Positions 51,109-59,213 of a DNA stretch of 64,000 nucleotides are shown here, piece by piece. This stretch comes from RYN-428 sp035551995 (GTDB lineage: Bacteria > Planctomycetota > Phycisphaerae > Tepidisphaerales > Tepidisphaeraceae), in NCBI GenBank assembly GCA_035551995.1, contig DASZME010000012.1, forward strand, positions 155,148 through 219,147, given 5' to 3'. The notes beneath the pieces are model-generated. The model did not search any database, had not been told where the DNA came from, and worked only from the letters and a program-made list of their open reading frames with translations. Position 1 is the stretch's first letter. Each line of letters starts with the position of its first letter. Made by a program: the position numbers and the translations under genes.

Positions 51109-51753
51109 ATTAATGAGCGACAGCACTTCGGCGCGGCTGGATGGATTTTCCTTGAAAATTCCGCGAAGGGCGCTGGTGACCATGACGCTGCCATGTTTTT
51201 TGACGCCGCGCATGGTCATGCAGGTGTGGACGGCTTCGATCACGCAAGCCGTGCCGATCGGATTCAATTCGTCCATCAGCGCGTCGGCGATCTGCGTGGT
51301 CAGGCGTTCCTGCACCTGCGGGCGCCGGGCGAACCCTTCGACCAATCGCGCCAGCTTGCTTAGCCCGACGACCTTACCGGCCGGTAGATACGCCACATGC
51401 GCCCGTCCGGTAAACGGCAGCAGATGATGCTCGCAGAGCGAATGAAACTCGATGTCGCGCAAAAGGACGATTTCATCGTAACGCTCATGGAATACGGTTT
51501 TGAGAAATTGCCGGGGATCAATCCGCAAACCCGCCATCATCTCGCGGTAAGACCGCGCGACCCGGCTTGGAGTGTTCACCAGACCTTCACGATCCGGATC
51601 CTCGCCGACGGCTAGCAATATCTCGCGCACCGCCCGTTCGATGCGAGGCAAATCGACCTCGGCGGTCGGGACCGCGTCGCTGTCGAGCTCGACGGCACCA
51701 TTGCCGTTTCCACTCGGAGTTTCGGACTGAATCCTGCCGCGTGTGTTGGCCAT
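51082..51753 (-). CDS. folE: GTP cyclohydrolase I
   Basis: 223 residues. Unstructured ~30-residue N-terminus, then LPRIERAVREILLAVGEDPDREG, TVFHERYDEIVLLRDIEFHS, zinc ligands in SLCEHHLLPFTGRAHVAYLP and HTCMTMRGVKKHGS. Converts GTP to dihydroneopterin triphosphate for folate and, with queC upstream on the same strand, for 7-deazaguanine (queuosine) synthesis. GGAGG lies before ATG 51753. The queC stop is 160 bases upstream. Confidence 0.97.
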   Translation of the reverse strand: MANTRGRIQSETPSGNGNGAVELDSDAVPTAEVDLPRIERAVREILLAVGEDPDREGLVNTPSRVARSYREMMAGLRIDPRQFLKTVFHERYDEIVLLRDIEFHSLCEHHLLPFTGRAHVAYLPAGKVVGLSKLARLVEGFARRPQVQERLTTQIADALMDELNPIGTACVIEAVHTCMTMRGVKKHGSVMVTSALRGIFKENPSSRAEVLSLINSKDRPRIG

Positions 51754-51913
51754 GCTTATCCTCCGCCGACGCCCTGAAAATCCAAGCTGGATGTGATTCT
51801 ATGCGCTGCGTCTCGATATTCATTCTTTGTTCCTGAAATAATTGAAGCGCCGCCAGGAAGCGCGGGAAAAATGATCCAGGCTTTAATCTCGCCTTCATTT
51901 GCCGCGGCGCGAC

Positions 51914-52627
51914 TCACTTTGGCCCCGGGGCGACATACGCGACAGGATCTGCGATGCCGTTTTCGGCGAAGCCCTTCAGCCGCAGGATACATGCGTCGCA
52001 GGCGCCACACGCGTTGCCGTCGGGCGCCGGGTCATAGCACGTGCTCGTGATCGCATAATCGACGCCCAGCTCCAATCCGCGGCGAATGATCTGTCCCTTG
52101 GTTAAGGCAATCAACGGCGTGTGGATGGATAACCGTTGGCGACCTTCAACGCCGGCCTTGGTGGCCAAATTCGCCATTCGCTCGTATGCCGCGATATATT
52201 CTGGCCGGCAATCGGGATATCCGCTGTAATCCAGCGCGTTGACGCCAATAAAAACATCGCTGCAATTCAATACCTCCGCCCACGCCAAAGCGAAGGACAG
52301 GAAGATCGTGTTTCGGGCCGGCACATAGGTCACGGGGATCGATTCATCCATCGCCTCGACCCGACGACCTTTGGGCACTGGAATGTCGCCGCTCGTGAGG
52401 GCCGATCCGCCAAAAACACCCAGATCGATTTCAGTGATCACGTGCTGATTGACCGCCGCCTTCCTGGCAATTCGCTTGGCGCATTCCAGCTCGGCGACGT
52501 GCCTTTGGCCGTACTGAAACGACATGGCATACGCCGTGAATCCCTGTTCCTGCGCGATCGCCAGCGCCGTGGCGGAGTCGAGTCCGCCGCTGAGCAGCAC
52601 AACCGCGGGTTTCTTATCGTGAGACAT
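51914..52627 (-). CDS. queC: 7-cyano-7-deazaguanine synthase QueC
   Basis: 237 residues. PP-loop VVLLSGGLDSATAL (8-21), YGQRHVAELECAKRIA, YVPARNTIFLSFALAWAE, NALDYSGYPDCRPEYI, and the zinc site CYDPAPDGNACGACDACILR. Makes preQ0 from 7-carboxy-7-deazaguanine with ATP and ammonia, for queuosine tRNA modification. GGAGG precedes ATG 52627. No queD, queE or preQ1 riboswitch is seen beside it. Confidence 0.97.
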   Translation of the reverse strand: MSHDKKPAVVLLSGGLDSATALAIAQEQGFTAYAMSFQYGQRHVAELECAKRIARKAAVNQHVITEIDLGVFGGSALTSGDIPVPKGRRVEAMDESIPVTYVPARNTIFLSFALAWAEVLNCSDVFIGVNALDYSGYPDCRPEYIAAYERMANLATKAGVEGRQRLSIHTPLIALTKGQIIRRGLELGVDYAITSTCYDPAPDGNACGACDACILRLKGFAENGIADPVAYVAPGPK

Positions 52628-53483
52628 GGCGCCTCCGTTCGCTTAGTGGCGCGACATTCGTTAGCGATAATTGATCCATCGCGTCTCCCGCCCGATCGTA
52701 GAACGATCGCACGCCTTTCTCAAACAACGCAATTCCACCGTAAAGCAGCCCGGTTTCAGCGGCCCCATCCGGCTTCATCGCTGAATGGCGGCTCTTTTCG
52801 GATGCGCTGTTTCTGCGGCATCTTACCGCCTTGTAAATAGGCACAATAAGGTTACAATAAAAGGGTGTTAGATTGGCTTTGTCTTTGACCTTTCGTAATG
52901 AGGGTCACGCCGAGGCCAATCGGGGCTTCCGTTATAGCGGATGACGGGATGTCCTCAGGTTCCATTTGACGTAACCTCCGGCAATTGTCTGGTTTAGCAG
53001 GCTCTGCCGGGGTTTCGAAACGATTGTGGTTTCATCGGAGTTCTACCCGTGCCATCGGCCAACCCCATTAACATCGCAATGTGTTTTGCGTTGATGGCAC
53101 TGCTGGGGTTGCCATTGGGATTTGCCTGGGCGCAGCGGCCCGGTTCGCCCTCTCGAACGCTCGACTGTCTGAGTGGCTCGACCGTGGTTTTTCCCCTTCG
53201 GCTTCGGGTACGGCAAGCCGTCCTGACGACGGCTCTGCTGCCACAACGGGCGCCGCCCATGAGGCGGCCCTCCACCACTTTCTCAGCGTGTATGCGGAAC
53301 GGCGATCCCGGTCTCTTACCGGGCTGACGCAGTTCCTCGTTCACGCCGAACGAAGTCGCGCCGCTTGGCGTGGCACTCCGTTCGGTCAAATGCGTCCCCC
53401 TTCATATCCGCATGTGTTTGTCGCTCACGGTTTCGGCCGCGGGGTTTTATTCCCTGTCGCCGGATATAGGGGAGCATCTATCT
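52628..53483. other. Long intergenic region before rny
   Basis: 856 bases. Plus frames at 53049-53327 and 53081-53554 give plausible-looking starts (NIAMCFALMALLGLPLGFAW) but no sustained family similarity, and switch character between frames; a decayed gene is possible. I find no tRNA, terminator or repeat of the other families. The rny promoter should lie here. Confidence 0.4.
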
Positions 53484-55037
53484 ATGGAAACAATCGCAGG
53501 AATCGTCATCGGATTAGCCCTGGGCGCGGTCGGGGCGTTTTTCTACATTCGTAACGCCGCCGGCAACGCGCTCACCGCCGCCCGCGCCCAGGCGAAACAA
53601 ATCACCGAAAACGCCGCCCAGGAAGCGCTGAACAAGGCCAAGGAAATCGAGCTTTCCGCCCGGCAGCAGCAGATCAAGATCAAAGAACAATTCGAGCGCG
53701 AAAACGAGTCGGCCCGCAACGAACTCAAATCCCACGACCTGCGCCTGAGCAAGCGCGAGGATATGCTCGATCGCAAGCTTGATACCCTAGGCGTCAAGGA
53801 AAAGCACCTCGACGAGCTGGACACTCGCCTTACCGCGCAAAACAAGCAGATTCAGATCAAGGATCAGCAGTTATCCGAAACGCTGCGCGAACAAAAAGAA
53901 CGGCTGATGCAAATCGCCGGCATGTCCGCCGACCAGGCAAAGGAAATTCTGCTCCGCCGGGTCGAGGAAGAATGCCGGGGCGAAGCCGGCGCCATTATCC
54001 AGCGCATCACCGAACAAACGCAGGAAGAAGCCAAGGAAAAAAGCCGCCAGATCATCATTCAGGCGATTCAGCGCTATGCCGCCGAGCAGACCAGCGACCA
54101 CACCGTCAGCACGGTGGCGATTCCCAGCGACGACATGAAAGGGCGGGTGATCGGCCGCGAGGGCCGCAACATACGTTCATTCGAGAAAGCGACCGGCGTT
54201 GACGTGATCATCGACGACACGCCGGGCGTGGTGGTCGTAAGCTGCTTCGATCCGGTGCGGCGCGAGATCGCCCGCATTTCGCTGGAACGCCTGGTCTCCG
54301 ACGGCAGGATTCATCCCGCCCGCATCGAGGAAATCGTCGTTACCGTCAGCAAGGAAATGGACGAAGAGCTGATCAAGATCGGCAAGGCCGCCATTCAGGA
54401 AGCCAATCTCCCGAATCTGCACAAGGCGATTATTCCGATGCTCGGTCGCCTGGCGTATCGCACCAGCTACGGGCAAAACGTTCTGCGCCATTCATTGGAG
54501 GTCGCGTATCTCGCCCAGGTGATGGCCGACGAATTGGGCCTTGACGGCGCCGTCGCCCGCCGGGCGGGATTATTGCACGACATCGGCAAGGCGATGGACC
54601 ACGAGCAGGAAGGGGGCCATCCGTTGATCGGCATGGAATTCCTGAAAAAGTACGGGGAATCCGAAGCGGTGATGAACGCGGCGCTCGCCCACCACGGCGA
54701 CGTTCCCGCGACGACCCCGTACACGCCGCTGGTTACCGCCGCCGACGCCATCAGCGCCAGCCGACCGGGCGCGCGGCGCGAAAGTTTGGAACGCTACATC
54801 AAGCGCCTGCGCGATCTGGAAGAACTGGCCACGACCTTCGACGGCGTTCGCCAGGCGTACGCCATCCAGGCCGGCCGCGAGGTGCGCGTGATCGTGGACG
54901 CCAAGATGGTGGACGACAAGATCAGCGCCAAGATCGCGCGCGACATCGCCAAGAAAATTCAGGATGAGATGACCTATCCCGGCGAAATCAAGGTGACGGT
55001 GATGCGCGAAGTGCGATCGGTGGAGTACGCCCGATAG
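53484..55037 (+). CDS. rny: Ribonuclease Y
   Basis: 517 residues. N-terminal membrane anchor (IAGIVIGLALGAVGAFFYI), a coiled coil to ~190, KH domain (DDMKGRVIGREGRNIRSFE), and HD domain with H and D in GLLHDIGKAMDHEQEGGHP. Membrane-bound endoribonuclease that starts mRNA decay. GGAG before ATG 53484 decides the start over a longer frame. Stands alone. Confidence 0.96.
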   Translation: METIAGIVIGLALGAVGAFFYIRNAAGNALTAARAQAKQITENAAQEALNKAKEIELSARQQQIKIKEQFERENESARNELKSHDLRLSKREDMLDRKLDTLGVKEKHLDELDTRLTAQNKQIQIKDQQLSETLREQKERLMQIAGMSADQAKEILLRRVEEECRGEAGAIIQRITEQTQEEAKEKSRQIIIQAIQRYAAEQTSDHTVSTVAIPSDDMKGRVIGREGRNIRSFEKATGVDVIIDDTPGVVVVSCFDPVRREIARISLERLVSDGRIHPARIEEIVVTVSKEMDEELIKIGKAAIQEANLPNLHKAIIPMLGRLAYRTSYGQNVLRHSLEVAYLAQVMADELGLDGAVARRAGLLHDIGKAMDHEQEGGHPLIGMEFLKKYGESEAVMNAALAHHGDVPATTPYTPLVTAADAISASRPGARRESLERYIKRLRDLEELATTFDGVRQAYAIQAGREVRVIVDAKMVDDKISAKIARDIAKKIQDEMTYPGEIKVTVMREVRSVEYAR

Positions 55038-55129
55038 CGCCGAGACGCCAGCCGGGGACGCCGGATCGGCGACGTACGCCGAATCGACGCGCCGACCAGG
55101 GCGATCGCTTTTGAATTTTTGCCCCACCG

Positions 55130-55239
55130 GCTCCCTCTCCCGGTACGCCGGGGAAGGGTTGGGGTGGGGGCATTTTCGCCGGTTTCGCAAAAGCCCTCCC
55201 CCACACCATCCCTCCCCCGGGCGTACCGGGAGAGGGGGT
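55130..55239. repeat. Inverted repeat, family B
   Basis: CTCCCTCTCCCGGTACGCCG palindrome followed by GGTTGGGGTGGGGGC, mirrored by GCCCTCCCCCACACCATCCC and CGTACCGGGAGAGGG; related to 17529-17660. It lies after rny and may terminate or stabilise its transcript. Confidence 0.75.
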
Positions 55240-55313
55240 AAGACGGCCAAAAGCGACTGCCCTGATGCCCCGACGCCCTCCCCGGCGCGCGCGAGGCGGT
55301 GTATCATATTGTC

Positions 55314-56504
55314 ATGCGATACTGCGCTTTCCTGATCGTCGCGTGGCTGTCCCTGGCCTCCTCCACCCGTGCCGACGGAACGTGGACGCTTACGACGGCT
55401 GATTTTCATACGCAATCGGTCACGCTCAAGTCCCTCGATCATTCCGGCGTTCGCGTAACGCCGGCGCCGATCGGTGATGAGAAGCTAATTCCTTTCGACC
55501 AGTTTCTTGGCATCGCCCGCCCGGTCGTCGGCGCGCAGGCGGCCGGGAAGTTCATCGCCTATTTGACCAGCGGCGATCAGATCGGCGGCGAGCCCGTGTC
55601 GATCCATGGCAATGACCTGCTCTGGAACAGCCCGTTGCTCGGCGAACTGCCGCTGCCGATGAAGCAGCTGGCCGCCATCGCCCGCCCCGGCGCCCCTGTG
55701 CCGGATTCGCGCCAGCGTGAAGACGTCGTCACGCTTTCCAATGGCGACACGCTCCGCGGAATCATCGCGAATCTCGCCGACGCAAAAGTGGCCGTGCAAA
55801 CCGAAAGCGGCGCCAGCGAGGCGCCGATCGGCGCGATCGCCCAGATCACCTTCGCGGCCGGCGGCGGCGGCAATTCCGTCGCCAACGGATTTCGCGTTCG
55901 ATTCGACGAAGGTTCGTCCGTCGTCGCCGAATCGGTCGTCGTCAAATCCGACCAGCTCGAATTGTCGTTGGCCAAAGGCGCCGTTCATTCCGTCGATCTG
56001 GCCCGCGTCGCGGCCATCGAGCAAGTGAACGGGCCGGTCAGCTGGCTTTCCTCCCGCGCCCCGTCGCAGGATCTGTTTGTTCCCTTCATTGGCTCGCCCC
56101 GCGCCGGCGCCGCCCGGATGGATCGCGCGTGGGGCGGTAAAGATCCGATCCGCTTTGGCGCCCAGCAGTTCGCGCACGGCATCGGCGTCCATTCATTCTC
56201 GCGACTTTCGTGGAATCTTGACGGCGCCTACGAAGCGTTCCGCACCCGTTATGCCATCGACGCCGGAGAAGCCAATACCAAGGCCGACGTCACCGTTCGC
56301 GTGTTGCTTGACGACAAACCCGTCTACGAGAAGACGCATGTGCGCGCCGGAACGCTTTCGCCGGTCGTGGTCGAGAATTTAGGGGGAGCGAAAAAGCTGA
56401 CGCTGGAAGTCGATTACGGCGACAACATGGACACGCAGGACCGCCTGAACTGGATCGAGCCGGCGCTGCTGAAACACAAGCCGATTGCGGTGGAGGAACA
56501 GTAG
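55314..56504 (+). CDS. Exported NPCBM/NEW2-domain protein
   Basis: 396 residues. Signal peptide MRYCAFLIVAWLSLASSTRA; residues ~20-215 form beta-rich domains of unknown type (DVVTLSNGDTLRGIIANLAD); the C-terminal ~150 residues match the NPCBM carbohydrate-binding module: GAQQFAHGIGVHSFSRLSWN, YEAFRTRYAIDA, VTVRVLLDDKPVYEKT, and final LNWIEPALL. No catalytic domain. Likely binds sugars in the periplasm. ATG 55314 is used instead of GTG 55299. Confidence 0.85.
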   Translation: MRYCAFLIVAWLSLASSTRADGTWTLTTADFHTQSVTLKSLDHSGVRVTPAPIGDEKLIPFDQFLGIARPVVGAQAAGKFIAYLTSGDQIGGEPVSIHGNDLLWNSPLLGELPLPMKQLAAIARPGAPVPDSRQREDVVTLSNGDTLRGIIANLADAKVAVQTESGASEAPIGAIAQITFAAGGGGNSVANGFRVRFDEGSSVVAESVVVKSDQLELSLAKGAVHSVDLARVAAIEQVNGPVSWLSSRAPSQDLFVPFIGSPRAGAARMDRAWGGKDPIRFGAQQFAHGIGVHSFSRLSWNLDGAYEAFRTRYAIDAGEANTKADVTVRVLLDDKPVYEKTHVRAGTLSPVVVENLGGAKKLTLEVDYGDNMDTQDRLNWIEPALLKHKPIAVEEQ

Positions 56505-56696
56505 AATTCGGCTTGGGAAAGACCGTGAATGAGTTGGCGCGTGGGGGCGCATCGGGAGCGTAAATCGCGTGCGAGGCTGTCTTGATCAAATCGCTGCTCG
56601 ACGCGCCCCGCAAGCGGGACGGTAAAGGATTCGTCGGAGGCTTCGCACATCGGTGATGTCGCGGGGCGCGTGCGACGACCGATAACCGGGCGCAAC
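56505..56696. other. Intergenic region after the NPCBM gene
   Basis: Contains a weak family A core at 56589-56615 (GACGCGCCCCGCAAGCGGGA) and nothing else recognisable; together with the candidate RNA below it fills the gap to nrnA. Confidence 0.4.
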
Positions 56697-56790
56697 AAAA
56701 AAAGGAACTGGTGCTCGCCGAAACACCAGTCCCTCAATCAGGCTGCCCGACCATAATGGTCGGATACCGACAGCCTAACTCAATTATCGG
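56697..56790 (-). ncRNA. Candidate small RNA: two hairpins and a terminator
   Basis: On the minus strand a 37-base hairpin (56740-56776, AGGCTG...CAGCCT with an inner CCGACCATTATGGTCGG) is followed by GGGACTGGTG-loop-CACCAGTTCC (56704-56733) and seven T (56697-56703). That is the form of a short non-coding RNA with intrinsic terminator. No minus-strand gene lies upstream for 1 kb. No clear promoter was found, so expression is inferred. Confidence 0.4.
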
Positions 56791-56864
56791 CTTCGCCCCA
56801 CGCGCGGCTTTATCAAACATCAATAATTGGGAGAGTTGACGCCGATCGGTATGATGCAGTTCCG

Positions 56865-57878
56865 ATGCATGATTCCTATCAAATGATTCTCGACCGTCTC
56901 GCCGGCGCCAAGCGCGTCCTCGTCACAACTCACGTGCGCCCCGACGGCGACGCCCTGGGCAGCGCCGCGGCCATGGTGCTTGGAATGCGGCGGCGGAATA
57001 TCGACGCCCAGGTACTGCTGCTCAGCCACCTTCCCACGAAGTACGCTTTCATCTTCGCCGGCATCGTCTACCACGACGCCGAAAAACAGTGGCCGCCGGG
57101 GCTGTCTCTCAACGATTACGATTTATTGCTGGTCGTCGATACCGGCACATGGTCGCAGTTGCCGGGATTGAAGGAGCGATTTACCGACTGGCCGGCGCCG
57201 AAGCTTGTCGTCGATCATCATCTGACCCAGGAAAACTGGGCCGACTGCAAGCTCGTGGTAACCGAAGCGGCGGCCGCGGGCGAGATCGTCGCCGAGTTGC
57301 TCGACCAGTGGCAGGTGAAAATCGACGAGCAGATCGGCGCCGCTCTTTTCCTGGCCATCGCCAGCGACACCGGGTGGTTTCAGTTTTCCAATACCCGGCC
57401 CTACACCCTACGGTTGGCGGCGCGATTGATCGAAGCGGGGGTGGATACCGATCGAATGTACCAACTGCTTTATCAGAACGAGCGCGCCGAGCGGGTGGCA
57501 TTGCAAACACGGGCGCAACAGTCGCTGGAACTGATGCTCGATCATCGTCTGGCGGTGATGCGCGTGAGAAAGCAGGATTTCGCCGAGACGAAAGCAAATG
57601 TGCCGGACACGGAAAATCTGATCAATGTTCCGTTGCAGATTCGCACGGTGGAGGTATCGATCCTGTTGACCGAGCCGGCTGATTTCGGGCCGATTCGAGT
57701 GAGCCTTCGAAGCAAGGGGCACATTGACGTGGCTCGCTTCGCCGAGCGATTCGGCGGCGGAGGACATGCCCGCGCTTCGGGACTAAAAATCGAAGGAACG
57801 CTGGAGCAGGCGCACGAGCGAGTGGTCGCCGCGATGATTGCGGAAATGGCCGGCGGGACGTCGGCGACGAACCAATAG
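56865..57878 (+). CDS. nrnA: DHH-family phosphoesterase (NrnA-like oligoribonuclease/pAp phosphatase)
   Basis: 337 residues. DHH domain: RVLVTTHVRPDGDALGSAAAM, VVDTGTWSQL, signature VVDHHLTQENWAD, IASDTGWFQFSNT. DHHA1 domain end GGGGHARASGLKIEG. Degrades short RNA oligonucleotides (nanoRNA) and pAp to mononucleotides, as NrnA does. A hairpin and T-run directly after the stop codon form its terminator. Confidence 0.9.
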   Translation: MHDSYQMILDRLAGAKRVLVTTHVRPDGDALGSAAAMVLGMRRRNIDAQVLLLSHLPTKYAFIFAGIVYHDAEKQWPPGLSLNDYDLLLVVDTGTWSQLPGLKERFTDWPAPKLVVDHHLTQENWADCKLVVTEAAAAGEIVAELLDQWQVKIDEQIGAALFLAIASDTGWFQFSNTRPYTLRLAARLIEAGVDTDRMYQLLYQNERAERVALQTRAQQSLELMLDHRLAVMRVRKQDFAETKANVPDTENLINVPLQIRTVEVSILLTEPADFGPIRVSLRSKGHIDVARFAERFGGGGHARASGLKIEGTLEQAHERVVAAMIAEMAGGTSATNQ

Positions 57879-57910
57879 CCGGGAAAACCGCTTCGTTTGC
57901 CGGCCTTTTT
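57878..57910 (+). terminator. Terminator of the nrnA-like gene
   Basis: GCCGG-G-AAAAC ... GTTTG-CCGGC stem, starting within the stop codon, then CTTTTTCCC. Confidence 0.75.
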
Positions 57911-57931
57911 CCCGTCGCCGCCGATCCGCGG

Positions 57932-58885
57932 CTATTCTCCCCCCGCCGCCGTCCGGATCGCGCCGGCGGGTTCGGCGCTTGGATAGGTGACGCGATCAAA
58001 GCGAATATCGATCCCGCCCGGCTGGCCGCCGTCCACGCGACCATACTGCGAATAGATCTTTTTCAGATAATCGAGCTTGGTCGCGGCGCTCACTTCGATG
58101 AACGGATCTTTATCGCTCTCGCTTGGCGTTCGCCCCCAGCGTATTTCCGTCCCGAACTTGGTGATCAGCACCACATGCGGCTCGCGCGCGTTTCCGAAAT
58201 GGGCGACGTTCACCTTCAAGATATCCTGCGCGTACGGCTTATCCGCAAGCAACGCGATCATCTCCAACCCCGCCGCCACGTCTTCCCCCGACCATTTTTT
58301 CCCCGTCTCCGGCGGCGGGCGACGCACGCCGTCGATAATGCGAATATCCACGATCCCGTCGTTGACGGTCACGATCTTCGGCACGTCCCGCGGTTCGTAT
58401 TGCTCGGGCAACTTATATCCGTTGCGATCGACCAGCCAATAACACGCCCCCCACTTCACCAGCGCCACCGGCGTGCGGTATTCACAGTCGATCTCGATCG
58501 TATCGCCCGGCTTTTCGCCAAACGCACGGCGCACATCGTAGACTTTTTCCACCCACGGATTGGCTTGCAGGGCTTTGCGCGTCCTGACCAGCACCTGGCG
58601 ATCGAAGGCCGAGTGCAAGCCCGCGGGCCGGGCGGTGGCGGCGATCCGCCGCACCAGAAAATCGCTCATCCATCGCGGTTTATTTTTGATGACGATCGTG
58701 GCGGGCTCGGTCGCCATCACCACTTCGCGCTCGACATATTGTTTCGTGTAGTAAAACGCGGCCGCCAGCGATCCAAAAAACAGGCATGCGATGATGCCAT
58801 GAAAACAGACGCGTTTAATCAAAGCCGCACGCTCCGGCGAGATTGCAATTTCCCGCCGGTCAAACTTCTTTTTCGTTCGTGCCAT
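57932..58885 (-). CDS. ftsQ: FtsQ/DivIB-like cell-division protein
   Basis: 317 residues, bitopic. Cytoplasmic MARTKKKFDRREI, one membrane segment (VCFHGIIACLFFGSLAAAFYY, residues ~24-44), a POTRA-like part with RKALQANPWVEKVYDVRRAF and FtsQ beta domain YRTPVALVKWGACYWLVDRNG, YKLPEQY. FtsQ links division proteins in the periplasm. Sequence divergence is high, typical for planctomycetes, so the call is moderate. GGAGG precedes ATG 58885; the longer open frame is rejected. Confidence 0.7.
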   Translation of the reverse strand: MARTKKKFDRREIAISPERAALIKRVCFHGIIACLFFGSLAAAFYYTKQYVEREVVMATEPATIVIKNKPRWMSDFLVRRIAATARPAGLHSAFDRQVLVRTRKALQANPWVEKVYDVRRAFGEKPGDTIEIDCEYRTPVALVKWGACYWLVDRNGYKLPEQYEPRDVPKIVTVNDGIVDIRIIDGVRRPPPETGKKWSGEDVAAGLEMIALLADKPYAQDILKVNVAHFGNAREPHVVLITKFGTEIRWGRTPSESDKDPFIEVSAATKLDYLKKIYSQYGRVDGGQPGGIDIRFDRVTYPSAEPAGAIRTAAGGE

Positions 58886-59213
58886 AGCTAACACGGCCTC
58901 CGCCTCGCAAAGTGTCGGGACAACGTCGGACATCGGCGTTATCGGACCGGACAGGGGATTCACTTCAATAAAGCTGGTTGACGGTCCATCGGCTCCTATA
59001 CTATTCACGTCGCGGACTTTTGCATAACTCGTCCCCGGCTTTTAGGTCGTGTTTCCAAGGGCCAGACAATATTTCCTGTGCGCGACGTACAAACTCTCGG
59101 TCTTTCCAAGAAATAATGGAATGAAAATTGTTTGCCGAGCGTCCAGTTCTAAAGCGTGTGCCGTCTTCCCAGAGGGGGGCAGCGCCTGACCAGAGCAAGA
59201 CAGAGGGTTTTTG
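58886..59213. other. Intergenic region between divergent genes
   Basis: 328 bases holding the promoters of the FtsQ-like (minus) and LEPR (plus) genes. No convincing elements could be picked out. Confidence 0.4.

Noticed and set aside
52628..52860. preQ1 riboswitch before queC
   Set aside because: No preQ1-I or -II consensus found on the minus strand between queC and 52860.
53049..53327. 92-codon plus frame with a membrane-like start before rny
   Set aside because: Becomes Arg/Pro-rich after 30 residues, competing frame at 53081 equally open; no family similarity, at most a decayed gene.
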